From: Protonemura montana
Lineage: Eukaryota; Arthropoda; Insecta; Plecoptera; Nemouridae
DNA length: 64,000 nucleotides
Direction: 5' to 3'
NCBI GenBank assembly: GCA_947568835.1
Contig: OX387602.1
Coordinates: 62,001 to 126,000, forward strand
Made by a program: the position numbers and the translations under genes. The notes under the pieces were generated by a model, which worked only from the letters and a program-made list of their open reading frames with translations, was not told where the DNA came from and did no database searches. Shown here piece after piece: positions 32,201 to 45,360 of this stretch (position 1 is the first letter of the stretch; the number at the start of each line of letters is the position of its first letter).

Positions 32201-35200
32201 CGAGACATAACACAACCGTTAGCCAGGAGTGCATGTGCACCGAGAAGCACCTTCGTGACCTGTCAACAACAAAACAGAGTCCCTCCATAAGTATTTACAA
32301 ATTCTTCTACTGATTGTTAACTTTACGTTTTATAGACTTCCATATTGAAATTTCCTCAACAAAATCTCCATGTAAGCTATCCAAGAAACCTTATTAGGCT
32401 TTTCATTGAACACTTTAGTGCTTTTAAATAAATCCAGGTTTTAAGAAATGAAATTGAGTATATCATTACAATCTTTGTGTATGCTTCCAGCCCGGCTACT
32501 ATTACTGGGTGGCTAAACTAAAGCTTTGCGCTGCTTGCTAAGCTCTAAAAGGATTCTATTACCACTTTTATATTGTTAGAATCAGAGATCCCACACATCT
32601 TACCTCCCTCATGACGGCACTGGCTGCAGTGATGAGTACATAGTAGCATGAGATCCCACACATCTTACCTCCCTCATGATGGCACTGGCTGCAGTGATGA
32701 GTACATAGCAGCATGAGATCCCACACATCTTACCTCCCTCATGATGGCACTGGCTGCAGTGATGAGTACATAGTAGCATGAGATCCCACACATCTTACCT
32801 CCCTCATGACGGCACTGGCTGCAGTGATGAGTACAGAGTAGCATGAGATCCCACACATCTTACCTCCCTCATGACGGCACTGGCTGCAGTGATGAGTACA
32901 TAGTAGCATGAGATCCCACACATCTTACCTCCCTCATGACGGCACTGGCTGCAGTGATGAGTACATAGTAGCATGAGATCCCACACATCTTACCTCCCTC
33001 ATGACGGCACTGGCTGCAGTGATGAGTACATAGAAGCATGAGATCCCACACATCTTACCTCCCTCATGACGGCACTGGCTGCAGTGATGAGTACATAGTA
33101 GCATGAGATCCCACACATCTTACCTCCCTCATGACGGCACTGGCTGCAGTGATGAGTACATAGTAGCATGAGATCCCACACATCTTACCTCCCTCATGAC
33201 GGCACTGGCTGCAGTGATGAGTACATAGTAGCATGAGATCCCACACATCTTACCTCCCTCATGACGGCACTGGCTGCAGTGATGAGTACATAGTAGCATG
33301 AGATCCCACACATCTTACCTCCCTCATGACGGCACTGGCTGCAGTGATGAGTACATAGAAGCATGAGATCCCACACATCTTACCTCCCTCATGACGGCAC
33401 TGGCTGCAGTGATGAGTACATAATAGCATGAGATCCCACACATCTTACCTCCCTCATGACGGCACTGGCTGCAGTGATGAGTACATAGTAGCATGAGATC
33501 CCACACATCTTACCTCCCTCATGACGGCACTGGCTGCAGTGATGAGTACACAGGAGCATGAGATCCCACACATCTTACCTCCCTCATGACGGCACTGGCT
33601 GCAGTGATGAGTACATAGCAGCATGAGATCCCACACATCTTACCTCCCTCATGACGGCACTGGCTGCAGTGATGAGTACATAGGAGCATGAGATCCCACA
33701 CATCTTACCTCCCTCATGACGGCACTGGCTGCAGTGATGAGTACATAGTAGCATGAGATCCCACACATCTTACCTCCCTCATGACGGCACTGGCTGCAGT
33801 GATGAGTACATAGGAGCATGAGATCCCACACATCTTACCTCCCTCATGACGGCACTGGCTGCAGTGATGAGTACATAGTAGCATGAGATCCCACACATCT
33901 TACCTCCCTCATGACGGCACTGGCTGCAGTGATGAGTACATAGTAGCATGAGATCCCACACATCTTACCTCCCTCATGACGGCACTGGCTGCAGTGATGA
34001 GTACATAGTAGCATGAGATCCCACACATCTTACCTCCCTCATGACGGCACTGGCTGCAGTGATGAGTACATAGTAGCATGAGATCCCACACATCTTACCT
34101 CCCTCATGACGGCACTGGCTGCAGTGATGAGTACATAGAAGCATGAGATCCCACACATCTTACCTCCCTCATGACGGCACTGGCTGCAGTGATGAGTACA
34201 TAGTAGCATGAGATCCCACACATCTTACCTCCCTCATGACGGCACTGGCTGCAGTGATGAGTACATAGTAGCATGAGATCCCACACATCTTACCTCCCTC
34301 ATGACGGCACTGGCTGCAGTGATGAGTACATAGTAGCATGAGATCCCACACATCTTACCTCCCTCATGACGGCACTGGCTGCAGTGATGAGTACATAGTA
34401 GCATGAGATCCCACACATCTTACCTCCCTCATGACGGCACTGGCTGCAGTGATGAGTACATAGCAGCATGAGATCCCACACATCTTACCTCCCTCATGAC
34501 GGCACTGGCTGCAGTGATGAGTACACAGTAGCATGAGATCCCACACATCTTACCTCCCTCATGATGGCACTGGCTGCAGTGATGAGTACATAGGAGCATG
34601 AGATCCCACGCTCCACGAGTTTACGGAGAAGCTGACGTCCTTCCAGCCAAGGCCGAGAGTCAACGACAACAACTCGGAAGCTGGCTCCGTTGGCGTGGGC
34701 GGAGACCAGCACACTCTCTACCAATGAGGATCTGCAACACGTTTCCTCGCTTTAGCCAAGGGCTGACACCATGTTTTGAGGTTACGATGATAAAATTAAG
34801 CCATCTCTAGGTTCCTTCGTATATTTAAACATCACATAAATAGCCAATTCTAAAATATATAGCCGCTTCTTTAACCCTTTTCAAGCCTGATAGTTTTTTT
34901 TCTCTGAGTGAACGTCCCATATTTTGTTAACAGCTAAATTGAACTGGCAGTGACTTAATTTAATAAAATTAAACCCTAATTTTTATAATTTAAAATTACA
35001 TAGACAGTTAAAAATAGTTCGATACTTGATTGGATGTTCTAAATTTTGGAAATGATTATTTGTCCTTTGATTCATCTTCAAATTGACTTTCATTTGATGT
35101 GAAATTGAATTCGATTTAAAAAAAGTAAAAACCTCTTTTTGCATATTTCCAGGATGAATGAAAACAAGGTGCAACTTACGCTCCGTACGTGAGAATAACG

Positions 35201-38200
35201 TCGTTGTCAGATATCTTTTCGTTCATCGTGAGGCAGATGGCTTCGGCTGCGACATCAATCTGTTCACGCAGATAAACATCGATAGCATCCAGCAGCTTCT
35301 TCTTGGCCTGCAAGTAACAGACATAAGTTGTGCGAAAAACGTCGCGAAAATTAGTTGCTTTTTACTAAGCAATTACAACCCAAGGCCCGGATTCACAAAG
35401 AGTCATAACTTTAATACCATATTAGAGTTAATACTGTAGTACTATTACCTCGTTAATACTGCATAACTTTATTACCATATACGTGCTATTTCGCAATCAC
35501 AAGCAAAATATTAGCGCGGTCTTAGGTTTCGCCACAGAAGTGATGACATGACACATGATTTCGACCAATCAGTGTAGAGTGCGCATTTATTCAAATAACG
35601 TTTGTCTGTTTTTATATTCAAGCGAACGTGAACGGTAAGTTATAATTTTGCAAATTTAACCTTTTATCGTAATAGATAATACTTTTATCTGTTGACAATA
35701 AGTTAATAGCAGTAAAATATATTCAAGTACTATTTTCATTTATAGAATTACCAAAAACATGGAAAATGCTGAAGAGACTGGGAAGAAAAGGACCCGCAAG
35801 CCAAACTTTTCTTGTGACGAATTAAAAGCGTTGGTCAGGTCTATGACAGGAAAAGCCAAACTAAGTGCCTGGGATGCCATTAGCAAGGAGGTCAATCTTA
35901 ATGGCATCCACAGGAGGACCATATCGCAGCTGAAAACTTAAATAAATTATTATTTCATATGAAATATACATTATTTCAAATGTTATTTGAGAACAAACAA
36001 ACATCTCACAGAAAATAAGAAATTTGAATTTAAATGTGATATTTATAACTTCCCTAATACCAGTCAGGACTGGTATTAAGCATAATACCGAATAGCGCTC
36101 TTAAAATTCTTTGTGAATTGGGACTAGTGGCCATTGTTTCATTACCTTCCTTGATATTCGTCATAAAGTTCATACGATATTAGTAGAGCCAAGATTTTAC
36201 GGTGTTATGATTTCGATAATTTCGTGGTAAGCTTTTTGGATTTCAGTGTTATGGCGGTGTTATGGAAAAAGTACAGAATTTCATGGCTATAGCAGATTTC
36301 AGACATAGGTGACGAAAAAAAGAAGATACGTGTTTTTAGCACTAGTTTTATCGAAATTTTAGTGCTAATTATTTTAATTTTAGCGTTTATAGCTAAATAG
36401 AAAAAAGAGCTTTTGCGTTCTACTTTCGAAAGGAATGAAGATTTAGGGTAAGCACTGGGATCTGTAATAAAGAAGTTATCAATAACAATAAAGCAAATAT
36501 TTAGTGTAGGTCCTCAACATCGGTATTTGTAAGGGACTTGAAACAAAATTAATAGCACAAATCAATATTTTACATAAATGCCACCATGAAATACATTGTA
36601 TGGCAGTATGAGCGACACCTACTACTTGTTAAAACTTAACATTGAACAAGTTTCAATGGTAGCTTCCTTCATTCTTGTTCCTTTGTCAGTCAGCACAAGG
36701 TTTTATTGACTAAAAAACCTCTCTGCATCAACACTGTTCACTGGGGCTGAAATAGTTTGTAAAGTCAGAACTGCAAATGAGAAGTTTGAGATTTGTATGT
36801 CCATTGGAATTTGAATTAGACCCACTGCCTGGTACTAACAACATACTTTGCAAGATTGTCTTTTTTCTCCCAGACAAGTCTGGTGTTCCAGATTCCACAC
36901 ATGAAAATATATCCATCACTCACAAAGAGTTGCTTTGCTTGATCCTCAAAAGTCAAAGATTTATTACACCCCATTGAAATTTGAAATCCCAGCTAATCTC
37001 TAAATAGACTGAATGCATGTGGTGCTGGTGCTCACATGGCAAGGAGGGGAAGGTTCAGCCAACCAATGCCAATAGTTTCCTACAGCAAACATTTTGCCCC
37101 ACTACTTCTACCCCCTAAGCTTAGGAATTTTGACAGCATTTGATGAGAAACAGACCTGACAACAAGACTGTGGGAAATAATCTGACAAATTCATGGAAAT
37201 GTGTGTTTAGAGAGATAAAATAGAAATTTTACATTTTTTGCATGGAAATAAGTGGCTATTTTGCAAAATACGCACATTTTAGTGAAATAGCTTCATTATC
37301 TCTCAATTTAGCATTTATCACGAAATACAAATTCTTGTTTATTTATTTATTTTGTGAAATATAGTTTGATAAAAATGAAAAAAAAAGAAGATTATCTGAA
37401 ATTTAAGATACTTGGATGGGAAAAGGCTCATTTTGCGTTGATTTCGTTGTTATGGATGATTTTTCGTGAATTTCGCGTTTTGTCGGGATGAGCTTCTTAC
37501 ATATTTGAGATGGGAATTCAATGAATCGCACTCATTTGTAAGAAATACAAGAGATAAGAACAATTCGCGATTTTGGGCTTCACCATATAATCGTGGCTCT
37601 AATTATTAGGAGTTATGATCCTTTGTGAATCCAGGCCCAAGTGTAAAAAGTATTTTGTCACCAACTGCTTTGCCATTGACAGGTCTTGTGGTCTTTTGAC
37701 TGTCTATTGACTGGTCTATTGACTGTCTATTGACTGTCTATTGACTGTCTATTGACTGTCTATTGACTGTCTATTGACTGGTCTATTGACTGTCTATTGA
37801 CTGTCTATTGACTGTCTATTGACTGTCTATTGACTGTCTATTGACTGTCTATTGACTGTCTATTGACTGTCTATTGACTGTCTATTGACTGTCTATTGAC
37901 TGTCTATTGACTGTCTATTGACTGTCTATTGACTGTCTATTGACTGTCTATTGACTGGTCTATTGACTGTCTATTGACTGTCTATTGACTGTCTATTGAC
38001 TGTCTATTGACTGTCTATTGACTGTCTATTGACTGGTCTATTGACTGTCTATTGACTGTCTATTGACTGTCTATTGACTGTCTATTGACTGTCTATTGAC
38101 TGTCTATTGACTGTATTGGTTGTCTATAATCAAGGTATGAATGCATGACATAGTGCTAACCTCGTCATCTGTGACATTGTTCTTGAGAAGAGTCATCTGT

Positions 38201-41200
38201 CTGCGTACGTGGCGCATGGCATTGTTCATGGAGACAGCGTGAGGTCGACAAAGTGCAAGGAAGTCCAGTCCCGGGCGAATACGAGCTTCCAGACCTCGAG
38301 CATACTCCTGGTTCGCTGGTGTACGGTAGTCACCAATTACCTGGATAACAATTGATAAGTCCATGTGGTCTAAAGGTGTCGGTGAATGAGTGGATGATGA
38401 TGAACCTAACATAGCGTAGAAGTGAGGAGGGGAAACCCGGTGCCAACACGTAGCCTACTCCTGTCTAAGACCAAGCGGACCACCGGCTTAACGTCCCTTC
38501 TGAAGGACGGTACAATTCCAACAACAGGATTCCTCCACAAATCCATGCTGTCGATCATTGGTGTCGAACTTCGATCTTTGGTCGGAACAGAGGAAACATA
38601 CAACAAGATCCAGAAAGCCATGACACGTATATAATCAGAATAATGACCTGTCTGGGTCGGGCTAAACATCATCAGGCTAAACTTGGTTTCCTGAACCTAG
38701 GCAAGTTTAAGTAGAAAACAAAACAAGGAAAAGATAGTTATTATCAACATTTCAATTACAAGTCAATGTTTTTTGATACAAAAAAATGTAAAGTTATGTC
38801 TGGCACTATTTTCTTTCAACTCAAGAGTGGTTTAAAATGTAAACGTTTGTTGATCCAGGTTCGAACTTGAACCAGAAGTTAGCACAAAGGTAAAATATTA
38901 TCAGCCAAAAAATTTAGTTTTGTTTGAGTGACAGAACAACTTCTTCTTAAATAAATACCACATTGCAATAAAAAGTCTTTTTTCCAACTTGAAATTAAAA
39001 AACAGATGTTTGAACTGAGTTTGTAGCTTTATGTTAGTGAAGTCGACTCCATGAAGGAGACACAAACCATCTTGAGAGTCTTGAGCAAAGCCACACATCG
39101 AGCGTTGGATCCCACGATGACCTTGTTTGCGTATTGCAGTCCTAGAGCAATGATGGCCGGGTGGAGTCGTGAAGGTTTCAGTCTACAGGAAAAACATAGC
39201 ATCTCAATAATCTGGATAGAGCATAGGATCCAGCCAGCTGATCTCAAATAACCTGGATAGGCATAGGATCCAACCAGCTGATCTCAAATAACCTGGATAG
39301 AGCATAGCATCTAGCCAGCTGATCTCAAATAACCTGGATAGAGCATAGGATCCAGCCAGCTGATCTCAAATAACCTGGATAGAGCATAGTATCCAGCCAG
39401 CTGATCTCAAATAACCTGGATAGAGCATAGGATCCTGTCAGCAGATCTCAAATAACCTGGATAGAGCATAGGATCCAGCCAGCTGATCTCAAATAACCTG
39501 GATAGAGCATAGGATCCAGCCAACTGATCTCAAATAACCTGGATAGAGCATAGGATCCAGCCAACTGATCTCAAATAGCCTGGATAGAGCATAGGATCCA
39601 GCCAGCTGATCTCAAATAACCTGGATAGAGCATAGGATCCAGCCAGCTGATCTCAAATAACCTGGATAGAGCATAGGATCCAGTCAGCTGATCTCAAATA
39701 ACCTGGATAGAGCATAGGATCCAGCCAGCTGATCTCAAATAACCTGGATAGAGCATAGGATCCAGCCAGCTGATCTCAAATAACCTGGATAGAGCATAGG
39801 ATCCAGTCAGCTGATCTAAATTGAAATCAGACAATCCATTGTTGGCAACAGGAATGAGTCACTAAATCCAAGGTTCTATGATTTTAATGCTAATTTTAGA
39901 GTTTATGAAACACATTTTTAACAAATTTACCTGAAAGTGTTGAGAACAATGGAAACCAGGAAAACTTTTTATGCATACACTTAAAATACCGGCTCTTGAT
40001 GAAACTACAAATTAGGGACTCTCAAGATGGCGGCCTTGGCTTCACAGTCTCTTTATCGCAACTGCCATACAGGTTATTTTAGACGAGTGGATCACATGTG
40101 CTGCTCCTGTAGACTTACAATAGAGCATCCACCTTGGAGACATTCGCTTCAGAGTAGAGATGGTTGAAAAGCTTGACGCGATGGTACCGCGGTGATTTTA
40201 CTGCGGCCGATGACTTAGCCTCGGTCTCGATGGCTTGCTCTTTAACAGAGGCCACTGCCGGCTTACTTGGCACCGCTGTTACAACCTGTGCAACCTGGAA
40301 TCAACATCAGTTTACCCTGATAAGGATTACATTGTTTTTCTCCATGAGCTTCTTTCCTAGAATCTGAACCTTTCATAAGTCTTAAATCAGTCAATCTGAA
40401 ATATAGGTTCTAGTATCCATGAGGATTGTCAATAACAGCTGGAGAAAAATATTGTTTTTGGCACGCCTCATGTTTTTTCATAAAATAACCCTTCTGGCAC
40501 ACTACTCACTTACATTGTGTTGACTAGGAATTAAAGATCAGTTCTGATGAGAGAACCTACTTGGAAATATTCCTAGCTTGGAAATATTCCCAACCATGCA
40601 GTTTTTTTGGTCAAAAATAGGATATTTTACCTTCTTAATGTCCAACAAACCACGAAACAACAAATACTCAACCCCATGCCCAAAACTCTCAAGAGAAACA
40701 ATAAAAAATATACCTGAAACACCTTTATGTTGCGTCCCGACCCTCCACTCCACCCACAAAATGTATCCCTTAACCGTGCTATAAGCATATCAAACTCAGG
40801 TAAGCAAACAATAACAATTTCCCGTGAATTCCCAAAAAATCATGACTTCTGCACTAAAAAAACAACCATTTATTATCAAGTCACACCAAACTACATCTAA
40901 TAAAGCAAAAATTCAACTACAACATTCTGCCATCTTAAGGTGACACCACCTACAAGAAGCTTTATGTAATCCCTTGCTAATGGCTATACTTTTATCTGTG
41001 TTTTCCTACCTGCTTAACTTCTGGAGCCACATGCGGCTTACTGCCTTTCAAAATTAACTGGTTTTCTTTCGCCGCACGTTGTGCCTCCTGTTTCAACCTC
41101 CTTGCTGCTTTAATTTCTGCTTTTGATAGCTCTGTTACTTGTTTCTTTTCACAAACTTTAGGCTGATTTTCTGATGTTTTTTCCTCGTTGTGTTGGCTCT

Positions 41201-41465
41201 TGGTGGTTGAAGTCTGACTGGAAATAGGTTTCTGCACTAATGGTGCCTCTTTCAATGCAGCCAGTGGTGGCACAATTGAAGGATTTGCTATTTTCCCAGG
41301 GGAAGAAGCATTGGAAGTGCTTGAAGCAACGTTTGACTTTACTTTAGTTTTAGCTGCTTGTTTTGCTTTCTTTTTTGCCTCCCTTTCAGCTTTTACATCC
41401 TCTTTTGACTTTTCAGGTACAGCTGTCAATGGGGCACTTGGCACAGATTTCCCCTTTTTATCCAT
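29282..41465 (-). CDS. EIF2B4: EIF2B4, translation initiation factor eIF2B subunit delta
   Basis: Eight exons with agreeing phases: 41465-41010, 40294-40119, 39182-39068, 38340-38161, 35307-35180, 34731-34554, 32259-32079 and 29490-29282. They encode 540 aa (human 523). The N-terminal 150 residues are lysine-rich and repetitive ([20 protein letters not shown]). The rest is the conserved eIF2B alpha/beta/delta fold: [64 protein letters not shown], and a C-terminal YDVTPPDLV block. The protein is part of the eIF2B guanine-nucleotide exchange complex for eIF2. Introns are loaded with arrays and transposons. The exon ending at 34554 is followed by 30 further tandem copies of its own end and donor. 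No frame damage is seen in the exons. Confidence 0.95.
29551..29690. repeat. GATC-dense palindromic cluster (also 31893-32035)
   Basis: About eight GATC sites in 140 bp, including CGATCGCGATCG, in an EIF2B4 intron. A second cluster at 31893-32035 in the same intron has about ten in 140 bp, again with TCGCGATCG palindromes. They flank the 13-bp array and the short hAT element. They look like two diverged copies of one small repeat family. Confidence 0.55.
29941..31103. repeat. 13-bp minisatellite, about 89 units, in EIF2B4 intron 7
   Basis: Tandem GACAGACAGGCAC units, alternating irregularly with GGTGGACAGGCAC. The unit lacks stops in most frames of both strands, so long open frames result on both strands (up to about 425 codons, Cys/Val/Pro-rich on the minus strand, His/Arg/Gln-rich on the plus strand). 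These are by-products: the array lies between the last two exons of EIF2B4. Confidence 0.95.
31145..31733. mobile_element. Non-autonomous hAT element (589 bp)
   Basis: Ends are TAGGGATGC and GCATCCCTA. Flanking 8-mers are AATACAAG and AATAAAAG (7 of 8 identical), the length expected for hAT target duplications. Subterminal sequence is rich in ACCCGGGT/GGAACCGGGTA, as in TAGGGATG-type hAT families. There is no transposase frame. A run of about 10 G follows a T run near 31637-31659. It lies in EIF2B4 intron 7. Confidence 0.8.
32586..34618 (-). repeat. 65-bp array of duplicated EIF2B4 exon end and 5' splice site, 31 donors
   Basis: The last 54 nt of the EIF2B4 exon at 34731-34554 and the first 11 nt of the intron (GTAAGATGTGT) form a unit repeated at exactly 65 bp. 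The donor complement TACCTCCC occurs at 34551 (the real one), 34486 and so on to 32601, giving 31 copies. Units differ mainly at one codon (TAC/TCC/TGC region) and at GCC-GTC/ATC. Reading past the first donor meets a stop in the next unit, because 65 is not a multiple of three. Each unit also has CTGCAG 20 nt before GTAAGA, a possible acceptor-donor pair. Confidence 0.97.
35384..37637. mobile_element. Harbinger-like DNA transposon, non-autonomous, probably nested
   Basis: The left end, GGCCCGGATTCACAAAG, is mirrored at the right end by CTTTGTGAATCCAGGCC. Both are flanked by CAA, a 3-bp duplication as in PIF/Harbinger elements. Another related end (CTTTGTGAATTGGG) occurs at 36111-36124. Sequence between about 36183 and 37594 has its own short ends (TAGAGCCA / TGGCTCTA), so a second element may have inserted. 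A 24-bp palindrome is at 36055-36078 (TAATACCAGTC and its complement around AG). No transposase is present. Confidence 0.6.
35759..35941 (+). pseudogene. Myb/SANT-like DNA-binding fragment of the Harbinger-like element
   Basis: A 60-codon frame from ATG 35759 contains [33 protein letters not shown] and RRTISQLKT. This is the pattern of the Myb/SANT-like protein that Harbinger transposons encode beside their transposase. It stops at QLKT, where family members normally continue with a KW and further helix, so it is truncated or remodelled. Any gene activity is doubtful. Confidence 0.6.
37697..38115. repeat. 11-bp minisatellite, about 38 units, in EIF2B4 intron 4
   Basis: Tandem TCTATTGACTG units with a few 12-bp variants (TGGTCTATTGAC). 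It starts about 60 bp beyond the Harbinger-like element and ends about 45 bp from the donor of the EIF2B4 exon at 38340-38161. Confidence 0.95.
39196..39820. repeat. 41-bp minisatellite, about 15 units, in EIF2B4 intron 2
   Basis: Tandem units of GGATAGAGCATAGGATCCAG plus CCAGCTGATCTCAAATAACCT. The first unit begins within about 15 bp of the splice acceptor of the exon 39182-39068, so the array occupies the branch-point region of the intron. Confidence 0.95.
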
Positions 41466-42965
41466 TACAAATGGAAAGATAACTGAATTTTTGCGAGAAA
41501 AGATGTTGCTTCTTTGCTTGAATGCGTGTTAATTTGTGATTGTGCAGGACAAAAGCAGGAATTGTTTATAATCTTTGATTAGTACCGATCACCTGAGCCA
41601 AAGATACTGAGTTGCTCTCTATAACAGCTGTTCAACTAGTCCAACGCGCCGCTTTTGCTGTGATATGTTGACAAAATTCTATGACAGGCCCTCTCGGACC
41701 AACTTCACCGAGTGAGCGGGAAAAAAAGCATCGATTTGAAAGTGGCGCTAACTATTGCTAACTGGTAAGTAGCAGCAAATTTGTATTAATTTTGCTTATT
41801 TTTTCCGGTTAACTTCTGTTTATTATTGCTGATGCTTAGTCATTTTGCAAGGTCTTATTGTGGAATGCAAATAGGAAGATTTTCTTTCAATTGTTCTCAA
41901 TTTAGATTAAGAACTTTACTACTGTATCATAACCTAAGAAATGGAGGGAATGCTAAGAAGAAGAATTCTTTATATGACGACAGGGCATCTTTTCACCCTT
42001 TTAACTTCTAGGTTTCATAAAAATGGCTGAAATGGGTATATGTGTCGATGGTACTGATAATGCTAAACACTCTATACATGGGCTACGCAACATGCAACAT
42101 GATTAGGTTGAATCGGAAGGGTGGTGTGACAGTGCAGTCAGAATATAATGTCTTTCTTATCACACCACTGACAAATCCTTAAATATCAATTAAAGCTGAG
42201 TCTGACATAGATTATACTAATTTAAATTCTTCTTATCTTTGTAGGAGAAGGAATGTTGGAGATGGGTAAAAATCTGAACCTGGGGGTAGATGTATGTTCC
42301 ACGTTTGATTTAATGTTGCTTTAATTGCCTATAAGTGCTTCTTATATGTGCTTTGCATAACTATGCAGCATCCCAAAAGAACGCTTGTTTGTAAATAACA
42401 AATTGCTTTGTTTCGGCAACGGTGGGCTAATTTGGCTATAAGTTACGTGCGGCTCCCATCGGAAAATAATTGCTCTATTATCGCATATCTTTTTCACTAA
42501 TGTCTCACATTATAAACTATGTCTTTAAAAGTTAAGCTCAAGAAGATGCTCTCTTCAACCCCCTGTATTGCTGAAAATACATAGATTTGCTAAAAATACC
42601 TTGGACTTGAAACAATTGGGGTTTGCCATTACCTTTATCAAAGTGACTTTTCTGAACCTTTGGTTGTGTACTTACAACCACTGTTTTGTTGATTTACAGG
42701 GCCCTAAAAACAGTAACATTACCTGGACTCGAGTTCAATCAAAGCAATTATAGGTTGCATTTTTAAAGAAAATACATTTATCTTTTTTATATCTTGATTG
42801 AAATGTTCACTTATTAGGCTCTCAGAAATATATGAAAAGCCAAGACGAGGCTCTCATTGGCATCATACGTGCACGGGTCAGGGGTGGATCTAGAATAAAT
42901 TCTTGGGCCAATTTACCAGAGGCACTAACAGGGCTATTAAAGGGCAAAACTAAAAGCATGGTTTA
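41466..42965. other. Upstream region of EIF2B4; no other gene seen
   Basis: This should contain the EIF2B4 promoter, since transcription starts to the right and runs leftward. I see no strong core-promoter motif and no convincing exon on either strand. A CAGGGGTGGATCTAG stretch near 42879 resembles the end of a transposon family. Confidence 0.45.
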
Positions 42966-45360
42966 TTGCAATGATAATAATAATAATAATAGTTTATTTT
43001 TAACGCGTTGATGCGATAATGCGTCAATGGCCAATTTGAAATTAATTAAACCAAAATTATACACCTGTGACGTATCGACTTGAGATACGATTGTGTCGTG
43101 TACGCAAAGTGTAGGGTTTGGGCGCCCGAAGCAAAAACCCAAATTTTGTGCCCCGAAAAAAACTCAGGCAGCACGGCACACGCCAAAATTAAATGAAAAA
43201 ATTTGTCGACAAGAGTCAACACGTCGAGGGTTCCTAAAATTGAATAGACGATTTACAACAAGGCTATAGGACTCTACGAAATCGTAGAAACACGATACAC
43301 GATATTAAAACGATATTACAACACAATATTAATTGCCTTTGGAATTGCTGAAAATAAAGCCTTTTTGAAATTGCCTATCTACTTCTCAGAGAAATGCTTG
43401 TGCTAGGGCAAAAACATACTGGTGCATTTCTTCGTCTGGAATACGATACAATTTCTGCCCACTGCAGAGGTTATTTTTGGCGTAAGCTTACGTTAGCCCC
43501 GTGTACCCACTTTTTCTTGCGATAGTGTAAATCGATCATTAATTTCTGGAAAGGTTTGCTTTTCTCTGCTTTTATATTCAAGAAGCTCGTGTTATTTTTA
43601 CGTGTTAGTGAAAAATTTATTTGGAAGCGGTAATCTGCGATACCGTACATATTTTCATAGGATCTTATCATTCTGAAAATAGTATGCCAACACCCAAAAC
43701 TCGAAGTGTTGTAGGAGTACAGCTAATATGATGACAACGCAAAGCAATCAAATTATCTCGGCTCGACGCAGCGCCAACAAAGCACTGCGACACTCGAAAG
43801 TGTGTCACTGCAAATATGTGGTTAGCTCAATGCAAACCCTCATAATTTAATAACCCATACGATTCAAATTTGGAAGTTATTATTTAGAAATTCATGTTAT
43901 CTTATTCAATTATCAACCACCATGCTTATCGTAACTTCTAAATTTTGTCCAACATCACTTACTTCTTTACTTCGACTTCTTTACTTTACATTTAAAAGAA
44001 AAACCAATTCGGCGGCCACCCCATGCATTTTTGGGGCCCCCTGAGTGTGCAGTTTCTTTGTAAAGTGCTACAAGTGCTACACAAGTGCGTTGTATAAAAT
44101 ACTATTCACTTTGGTGTCGCGTTGAAAGAGCGAGAGGCAATTAAAACGGGTTGAACCGGGGCCCCGTTTGTGTCGGTGTCGCGAGGCCCGAATGACAGGT
44201 GTATAATGTTATTCCGTAAGTCTACAAAAGTGATCTTAGAAATTTTCCCAAAATTATGTTTGAAACCCTGATTTGTGGGTTTAAGCATGAAAATAAAATT
44301 TAAAAAATCCAGCGGCATTTGCCGCCTGGCTGCCCTGGCCAGTCCGACACTGTGTGTGTGACTTCCATTCGAGCGTGTTCTCCAGCTTGATTCCCAAGAA
44401 GACAACCTCTTTAAGTTCATGAATGCTCGTCTTGTCCGTTCTAATCAGTGGACTGCTGTTGTGAATGTGGCGGAGTGGTTTGAAATCCATCATTACCGTC
44501 TTTTTGTTGTTGAGGACGAGGCCATCATCTGCACAGAAGTCTTGCATTTGCTGCACTGCTTATGAGCCGCGTTGACTGAGACATATTTGCTGTTCTGCAT
44601 CCGATTTGTTTGATGATGCATCTGTGATCAGTTGCGTAGTTTCATCTGCATACAGAATTAGACTACCCACGATAGAATACTTCGCAAGATCAGCTGTAAA
44701 CAGCGTAAACAGAACTGGCGATATTGTGGACCCTTGTGGCAGTCCAACGTTCGTTGTTGTTTCTTCTGAGAGTGTTGTCTGAGTTCTGTCTTGGAGGTAG
44801 GTTTCGATCCAGGTTTTCACGTTCCCGACAATTCCCATTGCTTCAAGTTTTTTCAACAGAATACTGTGGCTAATGGTGTCCAACGCTTTACTGTATCGTA
44901 AAATATACCAACTGCATTCATTTTCTTGTCGATAGCTTCATGTACTTCGCAGATGAATGCTGTGACTGCTGTCTTGGTGGATTGTTTCCTTGTGAAACGA
45001 TGTTGGCTTGTATTCATCAGGTTGCAGCGATTCTGCTGCAGAGAGCTATTTCTAGAAACTTTGAGAAAATGCTGAGCAGTGAAATTTGTCTACAATTTTC
45101 CAGCTTTGTTCGGTCTCTTGAACTTGAACAGAACTTGCGACTTGAACATTGGGATAACTAGTGCTTGTTTCAGATTTCTGGGGAAACTTGTTTGGGTGAA
45201 GGTGGCATTAGCAATGTCCAGCAGGGGTTCTATGACGAAGGCGTCTAAATCCTGCATGTGAGTCCCTGGCACTTCATCAATTTCTGCTGATTTCTTTTTG
45301 CTCACTTTTTTCATAATATCGAATTACTCTATAGGTGTTATAGGGGACAGGAAAATAACT
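42966..45360 (-). mobile_element. Degenerate non-LTR retrotransposon (LINE)
   Basis: Minus-strand segments give parts of a LINE reverse transcriptase: 45314-45090 (DAFVIEPLLDIANATFTQTS, then FPRNLKQALVIPMFK), 44883-44560 (SHSILLKKLEAMGI, GLPQGSTISPVLFTLF, ILYADETTQL) and 44556-44281 (DDGLVLNNKKTVMMDF). The catalytic YADD box reads YADE, so the second aspartate is lost. Several frame shifts separate the segments. At the left end is an AATAAACTATTATTATTATT tail on the minus strand, typical of LINE 3' ends in CR1/RTE-like families. The stretch 43060-44100 has no recognisable coding sequence and may include other inserted DNA. Confidence 0.7.

Noticed and set aside
32609-34724. Dozens of overlapping 60-codon minus-strand frames
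   Set aside because: They are products of the 65-bp array; the real coding part is only the EIF2B4 exon at 34731-34554.
41826-42011. Possible exon upstream of EIF2B4
   Set aside because: No motif, no flanking splice signals of quality, and no homology I recognise.
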